A stretch of 64,000 nucleotides of DNA from Qaidamihabitans albus (GTDB lineage Bacteria; Actinomycetota; Actinomycetes; Mycobacteriales; Pseudonocardiaceae). How positions within the stretch are numbered: the first letter of the stretch is position 1; each line of letters begins with the position of its first letter. Location: NCBI RefSeq assembly GCF_016464705.1, contig NZ_JAEHOB010000005.1:186001-250000 (forward strand), read 5' to 3'. The position numbers and the translations under genes were made by a program. Below, in pieces: positions 52,597 to 61,495 of this stretch. The notes under the pieces are model-generated. The model searched no databases and was not told where the DNA came from. It was given only the letters and a program-made list of their open reading frames with translations.

Positions 52597-53037
52597 CTAT
52601 CCCTTGCCCTCGACGCGGCGCTTGAGCTCCTTCAGCGCGGTGTCCATGATCATTTTTTCGGCCTTCCGCCGGAGCATGCCGATCATCGGCAGCGCGAGCT
52701 CGACGGCGAGCGTGTAGGTCACCTTGGTCCGCCCGTTCAGGGGCTCCAGCAGGTAACGGCCGTTCTGCGCCTTCTGCATCTGGCCCTTGACGAGATGCCA
52801 GCTCACCGACAGCCCGTCGTCCGCCCAGTCGTACTCCAGCATGTAGACGTCCTTGACCGGGCCGGAGTCGAGGGTGAACCGGACCTGCTTGGCCCGGCCG
52901 GCGTCGTCGACGGCGAGCACCTCGGTCTGCCGGACGGCCTTGGCCCACTCCGGGTAGGCGGGCAGATCGGCGATGACCGCCATGATCTCTTCCGGTGCCG
53001 CGTCGACTTCGATGGACTGCGTGGACTGCTCGGCCAT
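52597..53037 (-). CDS. SRPBCC-family protein (Rv2185c-like)
   Basis: 146 residues, one START/SRPBCC helix-grip fold: SIEVDAAPEEIMAVIADLPAYPEWAKAV, RFTLDSGPVKDVYMLEYDW and a C-terminal amphipathic helix MIMDTALKELKRRVEGKG. Such proteins bind hydrophobic ligands such as lipids or polyketides. It precedes the ArsA-like ATPase gene by one base, as in M. tuberculosis (Rv2185c-Rv2184c), so a shared lipid-handling function is likely. Start ATG 53037. Confidence 0.88.
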   Translation of the reverse strand: MAEQSTQSIEVDAAPEEIMAVIADLPAYPEWAKAVRQTEVLAVDDAGRAKQVRFTLDSGPVKDVYMLEYDWADDGLSVSWHLVKGQMQKAQNGRYLLEPLNGRTKVTYTLAVELALPMIGMLRRKAEKMIMDTALKELKRRVEGKG

Positions 53038-53064
53038 GGGGCTAGAGCGTAGCGGCCGGTGCCG

Positions 53065-53856
53065 TCACCAGCGCAGCACGTAGGGGCGTCCGGTCTGCTT
53101 GAAGTGGCCGACGTTGCGGCACTCGGTCCGCCCGGCGCGCAGCCGCGGGGTCAGCGGCTGGTGCACGTGTCCGAACAACGACCAGCGCGGCTGCTCGGCG
53201 AGGATCAGCTCGAGCAGTGCCCTTGAGCCGATCTCGGGCCTGCGCGCGACGACGTCGTAGGCGAGGTCGGGCACGGCGGGCGGGATGTGACTGCACAGCA
53301 CGTCGATGCCCCTCAGGCGCGCCGCCGCTGTGTCGAACTCCTCGCGCGTGCGCAGGTACGGCCGCCACACTGCGCCGTTGCGCCGCGGGGTGACCGCCTC
53401 GGGCAGCAGCGCCCCGCCGACGAAGCCGAACCGCAGGCCGCCGATCTCCACCACCTCGCCGTCGACCGTCCGGATGCCCGGCCCGGCGAACTCGGGCCAC
53501 AGTGCGGGCGCGTCGACGTTGCCGGGGATGGCGTAGGTGGGTGTGGTCATCGCGCCGAACAGGGTCGCGTACTGCTCGCGGATCGCCTCGTCGACCGCCG
53601 CCGCGGGGTCGTCCAGGCTGGCCCACAGCGACCGGGAGAAGGCCACGGTCTGCTCCCGCGTGCCTTCGCGGCGCAGCTGGGCGAACGTGCCGACCTGCTC
53701 GGCGCCGAAGAGCGCGCCGAGGATGCCGTTGCCGTGGTCGTGGTAGTCGACGAAGTCGAGCAGATCGCCGAGCACGATGAGCGCGTCGGCACCCTCCCCC
53801 GCGCGAGCGAGCGCCTCGGCATTGCCATGCACGTCGGAGACGACATGAACCCGCAC
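53065..53856 (-). CDS. Metallophosphoesterase
   Basis: 263 residues. Phosphoesterase motifs SDVHGN (Asp8, His10), VLGDLLDF (Asp31), IPGNVDA and FGHVHQP form the dimetal site; this group is close to the YfcE/MPP-type phosphodiesterases. Substrate unknown. It starts at GTG 53856, 7 nt after a TAGGCT -10 box (leaderless), even though the stop of the upstream SRPBCC gene lies only 10 bp away. The C-terminus ends about 27 bp before the next SRPBCC gene. Confidence 0.88.
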   Translation of the reverse strand: MRVHVVSDVHGNAEALARAGEGADALIVLGDLLDFVDYHDHGNGILGALFGAEQVGTFAQLRREGTREQTVAFSRSLWASLDDPAAAVDEAIREQYATLFGAMTTPTYAIPGNVDAPALWPEFAGPGIRTVDGEVVEIGGLRFGFVGGALLPEAVTPRRNGAVWRPYLRTREEFDTAAARLRGIDVLCSHIPPAVPDLAYDVVARRPEIGSRALLELILAEQPRWSLFGHVHQPLTPRLRAGRTECRNVGHFKQTGRPYVLRW

Positions 53857-53863
53857 GGGGGCC

Positions 53864-53869
53864 AGCCTA
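53864..53869 (-). promoter_or_regulatory. -10 box of leaderless metallophosphoesterase gene
   Basis: Minus strand TAGGCT, 7 nt before GTG 53856; it overlaps the stop codon of the upstream SRPBCC gene (stop at 53867-53869). Confidence 0.45.
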
Positions 53870-54277
53870 CCCAGCGCCGCCGGCCCGCGGCGGCACGCCC
53901 GGTTCACGACCGTCCTCGAGGGTCTCCTTGAGCTCCAGCGCGATCGCCTTGGCCGCCCGTGCCCTGCGGTCGGCCGCCCGCCGCAGCTCGCGGGGGCTCG
54001 GCGAGCCGGGCAGCACGGCGCGCAGGAAGTAGTGCAGCACGGTGCCGTCGAGCACGGGCTCCAGCCAGACCTCCATGGTGCCGACGAGTGCCCCGCGCAC
54101 GGTCCAGCGCAGGCCCGCTTCTCCCCGATCGGTGTAAACTTCCAGTACCAGATCGGGCCAGTACCGGGTCCAGGAGCGCGGGTCGGCGAACGCCGCCGCC
54201 ACCGTGCTCGGCGGCACCGCGAGGAACGTCTCGTCGACGATGTCCAGTGCTGCCGGTGCGTTCTGAGAAGTGGACAC
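53867..54277 (-). CDS. SRPBCC-family protein
   Basis: 136 residues. A second lipid-binding-like fold: LDIVDETFLAVPPSTVAAAFADPRSWTRYWPDLVLEVYTDRGEAGLRWTV, then VWLEPVLDGTVLHYFLRAV and a charged C-terminal helix. It resembles Rv2186c-type genes by position, next to fadD15. GTG 54277 has no ribosome site; a CATTCT box lies 6 nt upstream, so a leaderless message is possible. It is divergent from fadD15 across about 180 bp. Confidence 0.82.
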   Translation of the reverse strand: MSTSQNAPAALDIVDETFLAVPPSTVAAAFADPRSWTRYWPDLVLEVYTDRGEAGLRWTVRGALVGTMEVWLEPVLDGTVLHYFLRAVLPGSPSPRELRRAADRRARAAKAIALELKETLEDGREPGVPPRAGGAG

Positions 54278-54460
54278 GCGTGCAGAATGGCATGCTCACC
54301 GATTCGTGATGACCCGAGCATGGTCAAGCCGATGGGCAGCGGCTAAGTTGACCGGCGAGTAACACAGGTTGGGAGAGTCATGCACGGTCGGGCCGACGAG
54401 GTCGGCGCCGCGATCCGGAATGACCCGGCCCCGACTAGGACACTGGACACGGAGGTTCAC

Positions 54461-56260
54461 GTGCGCGAATACAGCGCTCCCGCAAACCGGACGGTCACCG
54501 ACGACGAGAACCTGTCGGACGTCGTGTGGGCCAACGCCGAGCGATTCGGCGACACCGTGAGTTTCCGTCGCCAGGTGAACGGCTCGTGGCTCGACGTCAC
54601 GGCACGGGAGTTCGCCGGGCAGGTACTCGGGGTCGCCAAGGGCCTGATGGCCGCCGGCATCGAGCAGGGCGACCGGGTCGGGCTCATGTCGGCCACCCGC
54701 TACGAATGGACCCTGATCGACTTCGCGATCTGGGCGGCGGGCGGCGTCACGGTGCCGATCTACGACACCTCCTCACCCGAGCAGCTGCACTGGATCCTTT
54801 CCGACTCCGGGGCCAAGGCGGTCGTGGTGGAGACCGGCGAGCTGTCCGCGACCCTGGAGTCCGTTCGCGGCAGGCTGCCCGACCTCGACCACGCGTGGCG
54901 GATCGAGGGCGACGAGCCGGCGGTCGAAGCGCTGACCTCGCTCGGCGCCGACGTGGCCGACGAGCAGGTGCACACGCGCCGCCGCGCGGTGCGGGCGGCG
55001 GAAGCGGCCACGATCGTGTACACCTCGGGCACCACCGGCCGGCCCAAGGGCGTCCGGCTGACGCACTTCAACCTGCTGTCCGAGATCCGCGCCAACATCG
55101 ACGCCTTCCCCGACATCATGGGGCCGGGCAACTCGCAGCTCGCGTTCCTGCCGCTCGCACACATCCTGGCCCGCGCGATCGTGCTGACCGCGTTCACCGC
55201 CAGGGTCACCCTCGGCCACACGGCGGACATCAAGAACCTGGCCGCGGACCTGGGTACGTTCCGCCCGACGTTCGTCGTCGCCGTGCCGAGGGTGTTCGAG
55301 AAGGTCTACAACAGCGCGAAGCTCAAGGCGCACTCCGAGGGCAAGGGCAAGATCTTCGACGCAGCCGAGGCCACCGCGGTGGCCTACAGCGAGGCACAGG
55401 ACTCCGGCAGCCCCGGACTGGGCCTGCGCGTCAAGCACGCGGTGTTCGACAAGCTCGTCTACACGAAGCTGCGGGCGGCGCTCGGCGGGCGTTGCAAGGC
55501 GGCCGTGTCCGGCGGCGCACCGCTCGGTGCCCGGCTGGCGCACTTCTTCCGTGGCATCGGCGTGCCGGTGTACGAGGGCTACGGCCTCACCGAGACGTCC
55601 GCGGCCGCGCACGTCAACACCGAGAAGGCGTTCAAGGTGGGCACGGTCGGCAGGCCGGTCAACGGCACGAAGGTACGGATCGCCGAGGACGGCGAGATCC
55701 TGCTCAAGGGCGACGTGGTGTTCGACGCCTACTGGAACAACGAGCAGGCCACCGCCGAGAGCATCGAGGACGGCTGGTTCCACACCGGCGACCTCGGCGA
55801 GCTCGACGACGAGGGCTTCCTGCGGATCACCGGACGGAAGAAGGAGATGATCGTCACCGCGGGCGGCAAGAACGTCGCCCCGTCCGGGCTGGAGGACACG
55901 CTGAAGGCGAACCCGCTGATCAGCCAGGCGATGGTGGTGGGTGACCAGCGGCCGTTCGTCAGCGCGCTGGTGACCATCGACGAGGAGTTCTTCCCGACCT
56001 GGAAGTCGCAGCACGGCAAGCCGGAGAGTGCCACCGTGGCAGACTTGGCCGACGACCCGGAGCTGCGGGCGGACGTCCAGGCGGCGGTGGACGAGGCGAA
56101 CAAGTTCGTCTCGCACGCCGAGGCGATCAAGAAGTTCACCATCCTGCCGCACGACTTCACCGAGGCGGGCGGGGAGATCACGCCGAGCCTCAAGCTCAAG
56201 CGCAACGTGGTCAGCAAGAACTACGCGAACACGATCGAGTCGCTCTACGCGAAGCAGTAG
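54461..56260 (+). CDS. fadD15: Long-chain acyl-CoA synthetase FadD15
   Basis: 599 residues of the AMP-forming ligase family: P-loop YTSGTTGRPKG at 187-197, YEGYGLTETS, GWFHTGDLG and the C-terminal GRKKEMIVTAGGKNVAP. The closest family is FadD15 (Rv2187) of M. tuberculosis. It activates long fatty acids to acyl-CoA for lipid synthesis or breakdown. Start: GTG 54461 has GGAGG about 5 nt upstream and matches homologue N-termini (VREYSAPANRTV); an in-frame ATG at 54380 with GGGAG would add 27 residues that homologues lack. The adjacent SRPBCC genes are the same neighbours as in mycobacteria. Confidence 0.92.
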   Translation: MREYSAPANRTVTDDENLSDVVWANAERFGDTVSFRRQVNGSWLDVTAREFAGQVLGVAKGLMAAGIEQGDRVGLMSATRYEWTLIDFAIWAAGGVTVPIYDTSSPEQLHWILSDSGAKAVVVETGELSATLESVRGRLPDLDHAWRIEGDEPAVEALTSLGADVADEQVHTRRRAVRAAEAATIVYTSGTTGRPKGVRLTHFNLLSEIRANIDAFPDIMGPGNSQLAFLPLAHILARAIVLTAFTARVTLGHTADIKNLAADLGTFRPTFVVAVPRVFEKVYNSAKLKAHSEGKGKIFDAAEATAVAYSEAQDSGSPGLGLRVKHAVFDKLVYTKLRAALGGRCKAAVSGGAPLGARLAHFFRGIGVPVYEGYGLTETSAAAHVNTEKAFKVGTVGRPVNGTKVRIAEDGEILLKGDVVFDAYWNNEQATAESIEDGWFHTGDLGELDDEGFLRITGRKKEMIVTAGGKNVAPSGLEDTLKANPLISQAMVVGDQRPFVSALVTIDEEFFPTWKSQHGKPESATVADLADDPELRADVQAAVDEANKFVSHAEAIKKFTILPHDFTEAGGEITPSLKLKRNVVSKNYANTIESLYAKQ

Positions 56261-56277
56261 CAGCGGCAGCGGCAGCG

Positions 56278-57003
56278 CTACCGGCCCGGGAGGGTGGCCT
56301 CGATACCGGCGATGATCCGGCCGAGGGTCCGCTCGAACCGCTCGTCCGGGTCGGCGTGCGGCGCCGCCGCCTCGCGAACGATCCGCGTCAGGTAGGGATA
56401 GTCACCGCTGTCCGCCAGCATCGCCACGTAGGGCCCCATGCGCCGCTGCCATTCCTCGACGTCACCGAAGCTCGCCCGGGTGGCCAGTTCGGTCTGCACG
56501 TGTCCGGTGACCCAGGTGTTGAGCAGTCCGACGATCTCGAACATGGCGTCGATGTCCAGGCCGAGTCCGTCCACGACGGCCATCGAACGCTCCAGCCCGG
56601 CGAGCATGTTCGGCCCCATCACGGGGCGGCCGGTCCAGATCTCGGTCAGCCAGGGGTGTGCCAGCAGGATCGCGCGCGCGCCGCGCGCGAGGTCCCGCAG
56701 ATCCTCGCGCCAGTCCCCGGTCAGCTCGGGCCACTCCTGCCTGCCGAGCATCCGGTCGGCCATCAGCTCGTGCAGGCACTCCTTGTTCTCGACGTAGCGA
56801 TAAAGGCTCATCGCGCCCGTGCCGAGCTCGGCGGCGACCTTGCGCATCGACACGGCCTCAAGACCGTGCTCATCGGCGATGCGGATGGCCGCGTCGGCGA
56901 TCTGCTCCCTGCTGTAGGCGGGCGCGGGCCCGCGGCCGCGCTTCTCCGCGGGCAGCCACACCCGCACCCGTGCGGGCAGTGACGACTCGTCGGCGGGCCC
57001 CAT
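56278..57003 (-). CDS. TetR-family regulator of the DrrAB-type exporter
   Basis: 241 residues. The helix-turn-helix block SREQIADAAIRIADEHGLEAVSMRKVAAELGTGAMSLYRYVENKE and a TetR_C-type ligand domain (DLARGARAILLAHPWLTEIW) place it with regulators of drug exporters. It is divergent from an ABC transporter operon and flanked by two identical palindromes 33 bp apart that are likely its operators. GAGGTG lies 6 nt before ATG 57003. A longer open frame reaching into the operator region is not supported. Confidence 0.9.
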   Translation of the reverse strand: MGPADESSLPARVRVWLPAEKRGRGPAPAYSREQIADAAIRIADEHGLEAVSMRKVAAELGTGAMSLYRYVENKECLHELMADRMLGRQEWPELTGDWREDLRDLARGARAILLAHPWLTEIWTGRPVMGPNMLAGLERSMAVVDGLGLDIDAMFEIVGLLNTWVTGHVQTELATRASFGDVEEWQRRMGPYVAMLADSGDYPYLTRIVREAAAPHADPDERFERTLGRIIAGIEATLPGR

Positions 57004-57033
57004 CGATTTCACCTCGTAGCGAAAACTGGTTGC

Positions 57034-57077
57034 GTACATCGTACTCGGTTGCCTACCGTAGGCTGCGTACATCGTAC
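57034..57077. promoter_or_regulatory. Twin TetR operators between regulator and exporter
   Basis: GTACATCGTAC (GTAC-N3-GTAC) occurs at 57034-57044 and 57067-57077. The copies sit in identical 17-bp sequences (TGCGTACATCGTACTC and one more base) separated by exactly 33 bp, three helical turns. They lie between the divergent TetR and DrrA-like genes. Confidence 0.75.
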
Positions 57078-57094
57078 TCACTTAGGGGGATCCC

Positions 57095-58096
57095 ATGGCA
57101 GCACCACCGGGTGACGCCGTCGTCGTCGCCGAGGGCGTCCACAAGAGATTCGGCTCCACACCCGCGCTGGCGGGGCTGGACCTGACGGTGCCCGCGGGCA
57201 TGGTCTACGGCCTGCTGGGGCCGAACGGCGCGGGCAAGAGCACCGCGGTACGCGTGTTCGCCACACTCACGAGGCCCGACGAAGGCACGGCGATCGTCGC
57301 CGGGCACGACGTCGTCCGCGAACCCGCGGCCGTGCGCCGGAAGATCGGCCTCGCCGGGCAGCACGCGGCGCTCGACGAGCAGCTCACCGGGCGCGAGAAC
57401 CTGCGCGTCTTCGGCAGGCTGTTCCACCTCGGCACCGCGGCGGCTCGCAGGCGGGCCGACGAGCTGCTCGAGCGCTTCGACCTCGCCCACGCCGCCGACC
57501 GGCTGGTGAGGACCTACTCCGGCGGCCTGCGCCGCAGGCTGGACCTGATCTCCAGCCTGATCGTCTCCCCCGCCGTGCTCTTCCTCGACGAGCCCACCAC
57601 CGGCCTCGATCCGCGCAGCCGCAACGAGATCTGGGACGCCATCCGCGGGCTGGTGGCCGACGGCACCACGGTGCTGCTCACCACCCAGTACCTCGACGAG
57701 GCCGATCAGCTCGCGCAGAACATCGCGGTGATCGACACGGGCAGGGTGATCGCCTCGGGCACGCCGGACGACCTCAAGGCCAGGATCGGCGGCCGGATCG
57801 ACGTCGTGATCGCCGCGGGCTGCGACCTCTCCGGCGCGGCAGGCGCCCTCGCGCGCGTCGCCGACTCCGCCGTCCCGCCCGACATCGATCCCGACCGCAG
57901 GCTGCTCAGCGTGCCGGTCGGGGACGGCACCGTGGCGCTGCCCGACATCGTGCGCGGGCTCGACCAGGCCGGGGTCGAGGCCGTCGACGTCGGCATCCGG
58001 CGCCCGACACTCGACGAGGTCTTCCTGACCCTGACCGGCAAGCCCGCGGAGAACGCGCCGGACAGCGCACCGACCGTGGCGGAGGTGCTCCGGTGA
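57095..58096 (+). CDS. ABC exporter ATP-binding protein (DrrA-like)
   Basis: 333 residues: Walker A GPNGAGKST at 42-50, signature YSGGL at 141-145, Walker B VLFLDEP at 161-167, then a C-terminal regulatory part with RPTLDEVFLTLTG typical of DrrA-type ATPases. With the next gene it forms a drug or lipid exporter; the substrate is unknown. Expression is probably controlled by the divergent TetR protein through twin operators. AGGGGG precedes ATG 57095; the stop overlaps the permease start (GTGA). Confidence 0.93.
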   Translation: MAAPPGDAVVVAEGVHKRFGSTPALAGLDLTVPAGMVYGLLGPNGAGKSTAVRVFATLTRPDEGTAIVAGHDVVREPAAVRRKIGLAGQHAALDEQLTGRENLRVFGRLFHLGTAAARRRADELLERFDLAHAADRLVRTYSGGLRRRLDLISSLIVSPAVLFLDEPTTGLDPRSRNEIWDAIRGLVADGTTVLLTTQYLDEADQLAQNIAVIDTGRVIASGTPDDLKARIGGRIDVVIAAGCDLSGAAGALARVADSAVPPDIDPDRRLLSVPVGDGTVALPDIVRGLDQAGVEAVDVGIRRPTLDEVFLTLTGKPAENAPDSAPTVAEVLR

Positions 58097-58911
58097 GCGC
58101 GCCCGTGGTCCCGTACTCGCCGCTGCGGGCCGGTCTGTCCGACGGCGCCGCCGTGATGAGCCGCAACCTGCTCAAGCTCAAGCACCAGCCCGGCCAGATC
58201 GCCGCCACGTTCGCGTTCCCGCTGGTCTCCGTCGTGCTGTTCGGCTACGTGTTCGGCAGCGCCATCCCGATTCCCGGCGGCGGGAACTACCGCGAGTACC
58301 TGATGCCCGGCCTGTTCGTCATGGGCAGCGTGTTCGGCATCATGGGCTCGCTCACGGTCATCGCCAAGGACAACGGCCTCGGCGTCATGGACCGCTTCCG
58401 GTCGATGCCGATGGCGCGCTCCGCGGTGCCGTTCGGGCAGACGGCGGCGGATCTCGTCGTCGCGGCGGGCAGCCTGCTCGTGATGGCCGCCTGCGGCCTG
58501 CTCTTCGGCTGGCGCGCGCACAACGGCGTCGCCGCGACGCTCGGCGCGTTCGGGCTGCTGCTGTTGCTGCAGTACGCCGTGTCCTGGGTCGGTGTCTTCC
58601 TCGGGTCGATGGTGAAGAACGAGGAGACGGCCGCGCGACTCGGCCCGCTCGTCATGCCGGTCACGATGATCTCGAACGTCTTCGTGCCCACCGCCGGGAT
58701 GCCCGACGTGCTGCGCACGATCGCGGACTGGAACCCGGTCAGCGCCGCGACGGTGGCCTGCCGTCAGCTGTTCGGCAACCCGGGCCTGCCCACGGGCGAG
58801 CTGGCATGGCCGCTGGCCAACCCGGTGCTCGCCACCGTGGGCTGGTCGGTGCTGCTGCTGGCGATCTTCATCCCGCTGTCGGTCCGCCGCTTCCGCACCG
58901 CCGGCCTGTGA
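58093..58911 (+). CDS. ABC exporter permease (DrrB-like)
   Basis: 272 residues, six hydrophobic segments including IAATFAFPLVSVVLFGYVFGSA, YLMPGLFVMGSVFGIMGSL and the late VGWSVLLLAIFIPLSVRRFR, with GLGVMDRFRSMPMARSA, a DrrB-family loop. It pairs with the DrrA-like ATPase to form a two-domain exporter. Its GTG overlaps the ATPase gene stop, so the subunits are translationally coupled. Confidence 0.92.
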   Translation: MSAPVVPYSPLRAGLSDGAAVMSRNLLKLKHQPGQIAATFAFPLVSVVLFGYVFGSAIPIPGGGNYREYLMPGLFVMGSVFGIMGSLTVIAKDNGLGVMDRFRSMPMARSAVPFGQTAADLVVAAGSLLVMAACGLLFGWRAHNGVAATLGAFGLLLLLQYAVSWVGVFLGSMVKNEETAARLGPLVMPVTMISNVFVPTAGMPDVLRTIADWNPVSAATVACRQLFGNPGLPTGELAWPLANPVLATVGWSVLLLAIFIPLSVRRFRTAGL

Positions 58912-58937
58912 ACGCTGCCATGAGGCAGGGGCCGGGG

Positions 58938-60863
58938 TCACATGATGAGCGGGACCACCGGGGCCGGCTTGTCGGAGAGCGGGATCTGGTAGCGCTGCGC
59001 CAGGTAGGACGCGATGTCGTGGAACAGCGGCGCCGCCGAGCTTCCCTCCGGCAGCGTGGTGTCAGGCGCGTCCAGCCGGATACCGATGACGAACCGCGGG
59101 TTGTCGGCGGGGAGCATCCCCGCGAACGTGATGTTGTAGAGGTGGTCGCTGTAGCCGCCGGTGTTCGGATCGACCTGCTGCCCCGTGCCGGTCTTGCCGG
59201 AGATCTGGTAACCCTCCAGCGCGGCGGCCGGGCCGGTACCGCGATCGTGGCCGCCGCCGTCCTGGGTGACGGCGCGCAGCATGTTCTTCACCGTGTCGGC
59301 GGTCTCCGGGCTCACCACCTGTGTCTTGTCCGGTGCGGGTTCGGGGACCCGGGTCCCGTCCGGGGTGATCTTCGCCTTGACGATCCGCGGCTCCACCCGG
59401 AGCCCGTCGTTGGCGATCGCCTGGTACATCCCGGCCATCTGCACGACGGTCATCGACAGACCCTGTCCGATCGGCAGGTTGCCGAACGTGGTGCCCGACC
59501 AGTCCTCCCGCGGCGGCACGTACCCGCCGCTCTCACCAGGCAGGCCGAGGCCGGTCCGCTGGCCCAGCCCGAACCGCTCGAGCATCCGCATGTACCGGTC
59601 CGGGCCGAGTTTCTGCGCGAGCATCAGCGTGCCCACGTTGGACGACTTCGCGAAGATGCCCGTCGCGGTGAACGGCTGGGTGGGGTGCACCCACGCGTCG
59701 TGCACCGTGTGGTCGGCGATCTCGATCGAGTCCGGGACCTTCAGTACCGAGTCCGGCTTCACGATGCCCGCGTCGATCGCCGCGGTGGCGGTGACGATCT
59801 TGTTGACCGACCCCGGTTCGAACGGGTTGCTCACCGCCACGTTGTTCATCAGCTCGGGCCGCAGCGTGCTCCGGTCGTTCGGGTTGAACGTCTTGTCGTT
59901 GGCCAGCGCGTACACCTCGCCGGTCTGCGAGTCCAGGACGACCGCGCTGCCCCCGTCGGCGTTCGACTTCGCGACGTAGTCGGCGAGCTTGTTCTGCAGC
60001 ACGTACTGGGCGTCCGAGTCGATCGTCAGTTCCAGGTCGGAGCCAGGTACGGCCGGCCGCAGGTCACGCTCCGTCCCGGGGATCACCACGTTGTCGTTGC
60101 CCTGCGCGGTGTCCACGATCTGCCTGCCGGGCTGGCCGGCCAGGTCGTCGTCCCGCATGCTCTCCAGACCGGCAAGGCCGTGGATGTTGTGCTTGGAGAC
60201 GTCCGGGTCCTCCATCCGCCAGTTCGCGTACCCGACGACGTTCGACGCGAGCTCGCCGCCCGGGTACTCGCGCACCGCGCGCTTCTCGTACCCGATCTCC
60301 GGGTACTGCTCCTTGATCCGGTCGGCGACGGAGGGCTCCACCTCGTCGACCAGGTAGGTGAAGCTCGCGTCCTTGTGGAAGAGCTCCAGCAGCTCTTCCT
60401 CGCTGGTCTTGCCGGGCACCTGGCGGGCGATGAACTCCGCGATCTCCTCGACGTGCCGGTCGTAGTTCTGACCCGACCGGGGATGCTCACGGGCGTGCTC
60501 GGCCCAGGTCTTGCGCATCAGCCGAAGGTTCGCCCACAGCGTGCGGGTCTCGACGCTGAACGCGAGCTTCGCGCCGTCGCGGTCGAGGATGGACCCACGC
60601 TGGGCCGGGATGTCGATGGTGGTCGTGCGCTGTCGCTCCGCCTTGGCCGAGAGCGCCTCGGCCTCGAACCCCTGGATGTGCACGAGCTTCAGCCCGGTGG
60701 CACACAACAGCACCACCAGTGCGATCCGGCCGGCCGTGAACCGGCCGCGATGGCCCCGGTCGGCCGCCGTCACCCCCCCTCGGCGGGCCCGGGCCGAGTA
60801 GGTGCGGCGGCGGGTGCCGCCGCCGGCCCGGTTTCCGCCGCGGGACCGTGCGTTTCGTGCCAT
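58938..60863 (-). CDS. ftsI: Class B penicillin-binding protein FtsI (PBP3)
   Basis: 641 residues. One membrane segment (44-63) precedes a pedestal domain with RGSILDRDGAKLA and the transpeptidase domain: active-site SVNK (Ser352-Lys355), SSN at 407-409 and KTG at 557-559. It crosslinks septal peptidoglycan and is the target of beta-lactams. The gene order mraZ-rsmH-ftsL-like-ftsI is the head of the dcw cluster, and a murE-type gene would be expected next; instead the downstream neighbour is a convergent DrrAB-type exporter, so the cluster is split here. GGAGGGG precedes ATG 60863 and the start overlaps the stop of the upstream gene. Confidence 0.94.
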   Translation of the reverse strand: MARNARSRGGNRAGGGTRRRTYSARARRGGVTAADRGHRGRFTAGRIALVVLLCATGLKLVHIQGFEAEALSAKAERQRTTTIDIPAQRGSILDRDGAKLAFSVETRTLWANLRLMRKTWAEHAREHPRSGQNYDRHVEEIAEFIARQVPGKTSEEELLELFHKDASFTYLVDEVEPSVADRIKEQYPEIGYEKRAVREYPGGELASNVVGYANWRMEDPDVSKHNIHGLAGLESMRDDDLAGQPGRQIVDTAQGNDNVVIPGTERDLRPAVPGSDLELTIDSDAQYVLQNKLADYVAKSNADGGSAVVLDSQTGEVYALANDKTFNPNDRSTLRPELMNNVAVSNPFEPGSVNKIVTATAAIDAGIVKPDSVLKVPDSIEIADHTVHDAWVHPTQPFTATGIFAKSSNVGTLMLAQKLGPDRYMRMLERFGLGQRTGLGLPGESGGYVPPREDWSGTTFGNLPIGQGLSMTVVQMAGMYQAIANDGLRVEPRIVKAKITPDGTRVPEPAPDKTQVVSPETADTVKNMLRAVTQDGGGHDRGTGPAAALEGYQISGKTGTGQQVDPNTGGYSDHLYNITFAGMLPADNPRFVIGIRLDAPDTTLPEGSSAAPLFHDIASYLAQRYQIPLSDKPAPVVPLIM

Positions 60864-61495
60864 TACTCCCCTCCGGGTTGTTCCCCAGTGGTTCCCTCTT
60901 GCCGGTCCTCGTCCGGTTGCTCCGGCTCGGGTGCGGGCGGCGGTGCGGGCGCGGTGGCCTGCTCCGGCTCGCCGACCACCCTGATCGAGCCGTCCTCCTG
61001 TACGACGATCCGGGCCGGGTTGCCGCCGGGCACCATGCCGAGCGCCTTGGCCCGGTCGGCGAGCGAGGACGGCGACTCCTGGGTGGTGACCTGGCGCTGC
61101 AACCGCTCGGCCTGCTCGGCGAGGCCGGCGTTGGTCTGCCGCAGCTGTTCGAGCCGGTACGAGTCGGCGATCGCCTGCGTGGACAGCCACAGCGTCGCGG
61201 CCACCCCCACGGCCAGCAGCGCCATCTGGACCAGCACGAACGAGGCACGCGAGCGCGGCCAGCCCAGCGCCAGCCTGCGTCGCCTGCCCTCGGCCGCGGC
61301 CGGGGCACGGCGCAGGGAATCCACCCGCTGCGCCCGCCGCGCATAGGCGCGTTCGGCTGCGGTGCTGCGGTTCCGGGAACGGGTGCGGCTCGGTGTCCGG
61401 GTGGGCTCCGGAGCCTCCTTGACCCCGGTCGACGCCCGCGCCCGCTGCCGGGTGCGGGTGGCAGGCTGGTTACGTGTGCGAGCTGGCGCGGTCAT
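60863..61495 (-). CDS. FtsL-like division protein (Rv2164c-like)
   Basis: 210 residues. A basic N-terminal tail (1-80, Arg/Thr/Ala-rich), one membrane helix at 84-105, then a short coiled coil (DSYRLEQLRQTNAGLAEQAERLQRQV) and a Pro/Glu-rich C-terminus. Position between rsmH and ftsI and this topology are those of FtsL in other bacteria; sequence identity is low, as is usual for FtsL. It likely helps assemble the divisome. The ATG overlaps the rsmH stop (TGATG), and its stop overlaps the ftsI start. Confidence 0.8.
   Translation of the reverse strand: MTAPARTRNQPATRTRQRARASTGVKEAPEPTRTPSRTRSRNRSTAAERAYARRAQRVDSLRRAPAAAEGRRRRLALGWPRSRASFVLVQMALLAVGVAATLWLSTQAIADSYRLEQLRQTNAGLAEQAERLQRQVTTQESPSSLADRAKALGMVPGGNPARIVVQEDGSIRVVGEPEQATAPAPPPAPEPEQPDEDRQEGTTGEQPGGE

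Noticed and set aside
54380-54460. Upstream ATG start for fadD15
   Set aside because: It has GGGAG upstream, but the added residues lack homologue support and the GTG at 54461 has a better-spaced GGAGG.
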